NCBI GenBank assembly: GCA_037102815.1
Contig: BTPP01000010.1
Coordinates: 1 to 64,000 of the forward strand
Reading direction: 5' to 3'
Length of the DNA stretch: 64,000 nt
Source of the DNA: Neurospora intermedia
Lineage: Eukaryota; Ascomycota; Sordariomycetes; Sordariales; Sordariaceae
Shown in pieces: positions 60,019-64,000 of the stretch. Position 1 is the first letter of the stretch, and every line of letters starts with the position of its first letter. A model generated the notes under the pieces. That model saw nothing but the letters and a program-made list of their open reading frames with translations. It was not told the origin of the DNA and did not search any database. A program made the translations under genes and the position numbers.

Positions 60019-60226
60019 GCCAGACCCACAAGGACTATGTCCCGACAGGAGGCCATACTCCCAATTTTACCTCCCTCATTCGCGAACATAGTCGCCCCCA
60101 ACGTATCACAGGCTTACATAGAGAATTCAATGTATGCTGACAAGCCGCCGAAGCTTGGTCCATTCAGGAAGGTTGTGATGACTTTTCCTGTGAAACTAAA
60201 GTTAGAAGTGAAACGGATTTGGTAAC
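60019..60226 (+). pseudogene. Decayed copy of a B-type last exon
   Basis: Directly after an intact acceptor-like TTGCATAG (60011-60018), the sequence reads HKDYVPTGGHTPNFTSL, matching B1 exon 2 (NKDYVPAGGHTPDFSAF). The matching IENSMYADKPPK end (compare MENSMHAPKK of B3) is in another frame, so there is at least one frame disruption. No matching first exon lies upstream. A GTAAGT donor at 59874, just past the B1 stop, could splice to this acceptor, so the relic may survive as a 3' UTR exon of B1. It is a host-gene relic and not a mobile element. Confidence 0.65.
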
Positions 60227-61122
60227 AACAACTCCGGCAGTGTTCTGGATTACACCGATGCCGCCATATCAACTAGTTAAGGTGTCACAGATGAGTTGAC
60301 ATTTGAGGATATTATGACGGGAGAGGTGCTTTGCTTCTTTCATAGATGATGGATACTGGAACGACATATGGGCTTTTTGCAGAAAAATCAGCACTATCCA
60401 TAGAGGTACATTTGATTTCTCATCACCAATTCGAGCTTTGGAAATGTTGAAGCTTGCATGCTTCTTTTTCTATCTATTTTCATTTGTGTCCACTTTTTTC
60501 ATGAAACTTGTGATAAGATTCCATGAAGTGTTCGCACAGTTTGGTTTTTTTTGTTTTTGTTTTCTTTTTTTTTTTTTTTTTTTTTTTAGTTTTGCATGCT
60601 GTATGTGCCATTACCCCTGACAGTCGTCGAGAGTCAGGGGTCGTATTTCAAATGCAAACACAGATAGTTGACTATATGTTTTCGTGTCAGTACAAACTTT
60701 TTCAAATCATAGGTCTGGTGAACTGGTCCGTCTACATATGCGTCATGACTTTACGCAAAGACAGAACGCATTAGGATACCGGAAGGAATGGGCTAACGCT
60801 CATATCAGGTAAGTTCGGGGGACTGGCACTTCACCAACCCGGGTTGAGATGAAAAAACGGTTGATGTAACAACTGCTATGCTGAAAACACCGGCAGCTTT
60901 TTGAACATCCTCAAGCATTTATGAGCCAAGGGAATTGAGTACGTACCTACATACTACCTGTGCTTCCCTTCACAGTCCGGGTTAATCAAGCTTCGATACT
61001 GAAACCCTCCCTCTCCCACCCCCGTCTCACTTCCTCCTCATTCATTCTCACACCTACCCACTTCTACCCAGGCCTATCTCTACCAAGTAACCCACCACTG
61101 CAGATGTTCAGATATTCTTATA
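60227..61122. other. Spacer before the short candidate gene
   Basis: Holds a long T run near 60564-60589 and a CT-rich stretch (61000-61090) that may be the leader of the 61123 candidate. I see no other coding region. Confidence 0.5.
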
Positions 61123-61427
61123 ATGTCCGACTTTCAGAGGAAGAACAAACAGTCGCGTGTTCCTTATGAGGTCCGCACATCAAGATTTTCGAACTTCCCC
61201 ACTCCAGAGCCGTTCCACCACGATGCTAAAGGCCTGGGGGGAACAGTCAGACTCATCAATGGTTCCATGTTTCATCGTGATATTACTTCGAGCTTGGTGG
61301 GATATGTGAGTTGAACAAAAGAAAACGGAGGGATAATGGCAAGAGCCCTGGTGTCATCTTTCGTTGTGCTGTCCAGAAAACATGGAATTGCTGTTGCTTC
61401 CACTATGATCTCATCTCGGAAGCTTAG
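61123..61427 (+). CDS. Short candidate cluster gene B2, 77 residues
   Basis: Two proposed exons, 61123-61305 and 61377-61427. The intron has a GTGAGT donor and a TGCTGTCCAG acceptor and is phase 0, like the other cluster introns. The protein starts MSDF as B3 does and contains HHDAKGLGGTVRLI, a faint echo of the A-family KGL word, but lacks the YRSQ and MENS words. Exon 2 would add KTWNCCCFHYDLISEA. An upstream ATG at 61104 opens a 21-codon overlapping frame. The support is its position in the cluster, strand, CT-rich leader and plausible splice sites. It may equally be a relic or chance frame. Confidence 0.35.
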
Positions 61428-61592
61428 CACTTGCTTCTTCATCTGTGATACCCAGTATCAAATCAGTTTCATGTGAGGCGTATCTTCCCTGAGATTTGGG
61501 TAAAGGCCAAGTGACCTTCTCGCCTTCCTAAGGTGAAGGAGTGACGTGTATCGGTCCCCTACTTGCACTCACCTCCCACTTACCTTGTCAAT

Positions 61593-61780
61593 AGGTAGGT
61601 ATGTACTTGCCTTCTCCCCAATAGGTATCCACCTTCTCAATAGGCACCGGCCTCCTCAACAAGTACTTGCCTTCCGTCTCAACTCTCAAAGGGCACTTGC
61701 TTCCACAATAGATACCAGCCTCCTCAATAGGTTTCAGCCTTTTCAATAGGGTGAGGTAGGTACTTGCCTTCTCCATCGCA
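61593..61780. repeat. Degenerate 20-bp minisatellite upstream of B3
   Basis: Roughly eight imperfect units built on CAATAGGTAnCnnCCTTCTC, with variants such as CAATAGGCACCGGCCTCCT and CAATAGATACCAGCCTCCT. The array ends about 10 bases before the TATA word of B3, so it occupies the proximal promoter. It reads as repetitive shadow frames on both strands. Confidence 0.8.
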
Positions 61781-61789
61781 CTTACCGTC

Positions 61790-61797
61790 TATATAAA
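61790..61797 (+). promoter_or_regulatory. TATA box of gene B3
   Basis: TATATAAA, 111-118 bases before the B3 ATG and followed by a CT-rich leader with CTTC repeats. It is the best TATA match in the cluster. Confidence 0.6.
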
Positions 61798-61907
61798 CAA
61801 CTCTTCCACTCCTCCATCTCGTATCTCTCTTCCTTCCTTCCTTCCTTCTCACATACTGTCATCTTTTCCCTTGCCTTAAACCAAAACGAAATCGCAAATC
61901 TGCAACC

Positions 61908-62507
61908 ATGTCCGACTTCCCCACCTACATCAAGCCTTTCAACAAGAATGCGTACCGCAGCGCTGCTGCTTACAAGTCGCATCTCGAGACTCAGCGCAAG
62001 AAAGCATCACCCATTCCTCACCATGCGCCCCGCACACTACCTCCAACACTTCGTATGGTCCCCCGATACAGGGCCCCGCGCGCACTGGAATCGCCCAAAA
62101 TAATGACCAACGAAGAAGTCAGAGCTTGGTTCAGGGAAGCCGAGGAGGAGTATGAAGCCAAGAAAAAGGTATGTACGCCCAAATCACTTGATCAAAGTCT
62201 CAGCCCTCAAGCAGCCATCACTAACGTATCCGGTCGACAGGCCGGTTACTACGACGGCTACGTCCCTGCCGCTGGTCCCAGCCGCGGCACACTAGCTGAC
62301 ACTACCAAAGCGCTGCCGAAAAGGAAGACGGGGATGGAGAACTCAATGCACGCGCCCAAGAAACAGTCGATCATCTTGAACCCAGCTGCTAGACCCTACC
62401 GCGCCGTCCTGGCCAACCCCACCAATTCGCTGCCGAAGAGAAAGACGGGACTGGAGACGTCCATGCATGCGCCGAAGAACTTCAAGCTGTCCATCGTCAC
62501 GAACTGA
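61908..62507 (+). CDS. Cluster gene B3: relative of B1 with duplicated HAPK tail
   Basis: Two exons, 61908-62168 and 62241-62507, give 175 residues. The intron has a GTATGT donor, a CTAAC branch and a GACAG acceptor, phase 0 after EAKKK, exactly as in B1. Exon 1 has one YRS repeat (FNKNAYRSAAAYKSHLET), then a basic Pro-rich stretch and MTNEEVRAWFREAEEEYEAK. Exon 2 opens AGYYDGYVPAAG and holds a tandem duplication of ~26 residues: ALPKRKTGMENSMHAPKK, then SLPKRKTGLETSMHAPKN. No signal peptide or membrane segment; very basic. A strong TATA word and CT-rich leader precede it. The family is unrecognised. Confidence 0.82.
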   Translation: MSDFPTYIKPFNKNAYRSAAAYKSHLETQRKKASPIPHHAPRTLPPTLRMVPRYRAPRALESPKIMTNEEVRAWFREAEEEYEAKKKVCTPKSLDQSLSPQAAITNVSGRQAGYYDGYVPAAGPSRGTLADTTKALPKRKTGMENSMHAPKKQSIILNPAARPYRAVLANPTNSLPKRKTGLETSMHAPKNFKLSIVTN

Positions 62508-64000
62508 GCCGGCCCATTGCTAGGTGTGGGTACTATTCTGGTGCTCGAACCAAGGATAAATGGCGACAGCTTGAGCAAGATGTGAGGAGGAGTTGAGCGA
62601 TGGGGGTTTAGTAAGAGGCACACTGTGCTTTCTCAGCAAAATTGCACACTTCCCTCAATGGCACAAGGATGTCGGTGCATTGGTCGGGAATTTTATGTGT
62701 TTTGGCATGTTTTCGCCTGCCCCAGAAGGATAGCAGGGATAGAAAGCCAGGCAAAGCGATGAACGTAGGATCTGATATGAAGTGGATATAAATCGGGCTC
62801 TGCGAGATGTTGGCGATGGGGTGGAAGTTACAAAACCTCCGTATTGATGGTCTGCCCTCCAGCCTTGAGGGAACAGACTAGACCTTGTTGCTTTCATAAT
62901 CAATCCGCTCTCTTCCATGAGTGACTCTTCCAATGTGATCGCTGAGTGACACTTGTCGTCAGTCATACTTGAGGCTGAAAAGTGTCTCGAGTCCCTTGTA
63001 TGTTCTCCATCGTAAGCATTCAGTCTTTTGCCCAAGCTTCCATCTGTGAGTCGTCACCCTGTTTGCTCTGTTTCTATGCATCGCAGCCTAGCACCAATCC
63101 ATCCTTCAAAGTTATCATGATCATTCGTCACCCGCTGTGTCTCCGTACTCCTGACGTCAGGGAGTATTGGAAGGCTGCGGTGGAGAGTCGAGATACATTT
63201 AACCAGGGTCCAGGTAGGTGAGTGGAAAAGAAAAAAAGAGGACTAAGCGCGCTTAATCCGGCATCTCGGATCTACGATGACTGTGGAAGTGGTATCTTGT
63301 CTTGAAACACTGATATGGTGGACAGACAGAAATAAGGTTATCCGGCAAGCGTACTTACAGAACTATAGTACATATGTAACCAGCCAGCCAATTGACACCA
63401 AGGGGGATAAAAAGAGATTAGTCGGTAACTCGGCATCCATGTATCTACATAGCTTAGTAGTGTGGGTATATAGTGATGTCCGTTGTTGCTCGGAGAGAGC
63501 TGAGCCTCCGTCTCTGTCACATATCGCCAGTCCATCAAGACCAGGAACCCGCTTCAGCCCAAATGACAACTCACTTGTCGAGTGTCAGCCATGTGTGCAA
63601 ATGACAATGCATGCAGCTCTGCAGAGCAGTGTGCATACGTATGACGTTGGAGTTACATGCATCAAGGGGAGGTATGTAGTATAATGTATCAAGAGCCGAG
63701 GCGAGAATCGTGTTAGACGGATGGCAGTCTTCTTGAGCGACAAGGCAAGACGTCATGAAAAAAAGCCGCTTGTGATGAAGAAGGGTCTTCAGGTGAATCG
63801 GAGCTCGCCACGTAAGGGTTCGGGGTAGCCAGATTGGATAAGGTACAGAACGGACGACATTTAGGGCTTAGAAGGCATCGTCATGCTGCTTTCCTCGGGT
63901 CCTATGTTTCAAGGGGTGGTGACTGGCTCGAATATGTAAGGTGCTGACGGGACATTGATAGGAGACATCGGCAGGGTTCCCCGGATATTGGGTTTTGATG
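62508..64000. other. Gene-free right flank
   Basis: Holds the B3 3' end. Frames of up to 135 codons on both strands show no module words, splice support or domain-like sequence. I see no repeat structure of note. Confidence 0.5.

Noticed and set aside
61104-61169. Upstream ATG frame of 21 codons before the short cluster candidate
   Set aside because: It contains LSEEEQTVA, faintly like the A-family PEEQAAV word, but it is too short and stops at once. I treat it as a chance resemblance or upstream frame.
1-64000. tRNA, 5S rRNA, CRISPR array, LTR element or virus-like insert anywhere in the window
   Set aside because: I looked for B-box words, the dispersed Neurospora 5S start, regular spacer repeats, paired long terminal repeats and reverse-transcriptase or capsid words on both strands, and saw none that held up by eye.

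Overview
The window looks like euchromatic DNA from a filamentous ascomycete of the Sordariales, most probably Neurospora or a close relative. Genes carry short introns (about 50-90 bases, a few longer) with GTRNGT donors, CTAAC/CTGAC branch sites and YAG acceptors. Spacers are long and rich in TACC/GGTA words and homopolymer runs. Protein sequences match Sordariomycete orthologues as I remember them. I see no tRNA or rRNA gene, no LTR element and no heavily C-to-T mutated block. Organism and orthologue names are from memory; no database was searched.

Left part (1-24 kb), mostly housekeeping. In order: a mitochondrial small-subunit ribosomal protein of the degenerate superoxide-dismutase type (2360-3654, -); an unrecognised 429-residue protein (4452-5741, -); the mitochondrial thiamine pyrophosphate carrier (7969-9071, +); a decayed cysteine-rich repeat locus (10204-10800, -); Ngg1/Ada3 of SAGA (10916-13275, -); LSm2 (14535-15305, +); the interstrand-crosslink nuclease Pso2/Snm1 (15743-18826, -); translation factor eIF3d (19691-21618, -); and a five-exon bZIP regulator (22247-23836, -).

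Middle part (24-50 kb), regulation and transport. A 7-kb gene-poor stretch begins with a 203-bp non-autonomous DNA transposon (25198-25400) and leads to a Rim15-type PAS/kinase/receiver protein (32413-38333, +). After a further 6 kb of spacer comes a PHO84-like MFS transporter (44312-46513, +). It has a GC-AG intron and three upstream CACGTGGG words. A seven-exon Zn2Cys6 regulator converges on it (47478-50281, -).

Right part (55.8-62.5 kb), the most unusual region: a same-strand cluster of small, intron-bearing genes of no family I recognise. Two (A1 at 55811, A2 at 57941) carry the repeated words MENPLPPGxKGL and KGLAxSRxA. Two (B1 at 59159, B3 at 61908) carry YRSQ-type and MENS(M/L)HAP words. 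A shorter candidate (61123) and a decayed copy of a B-type last exon (60019) lie among them. A and B genes share a layout: an acidic/aromatic helix-like segment, a phase-0 intron, then a Y-x-P-A ... M-E-N segment. They therefore appear to be diverged members of one locally expanded family. This is the best candidate in the window for something undescribed.
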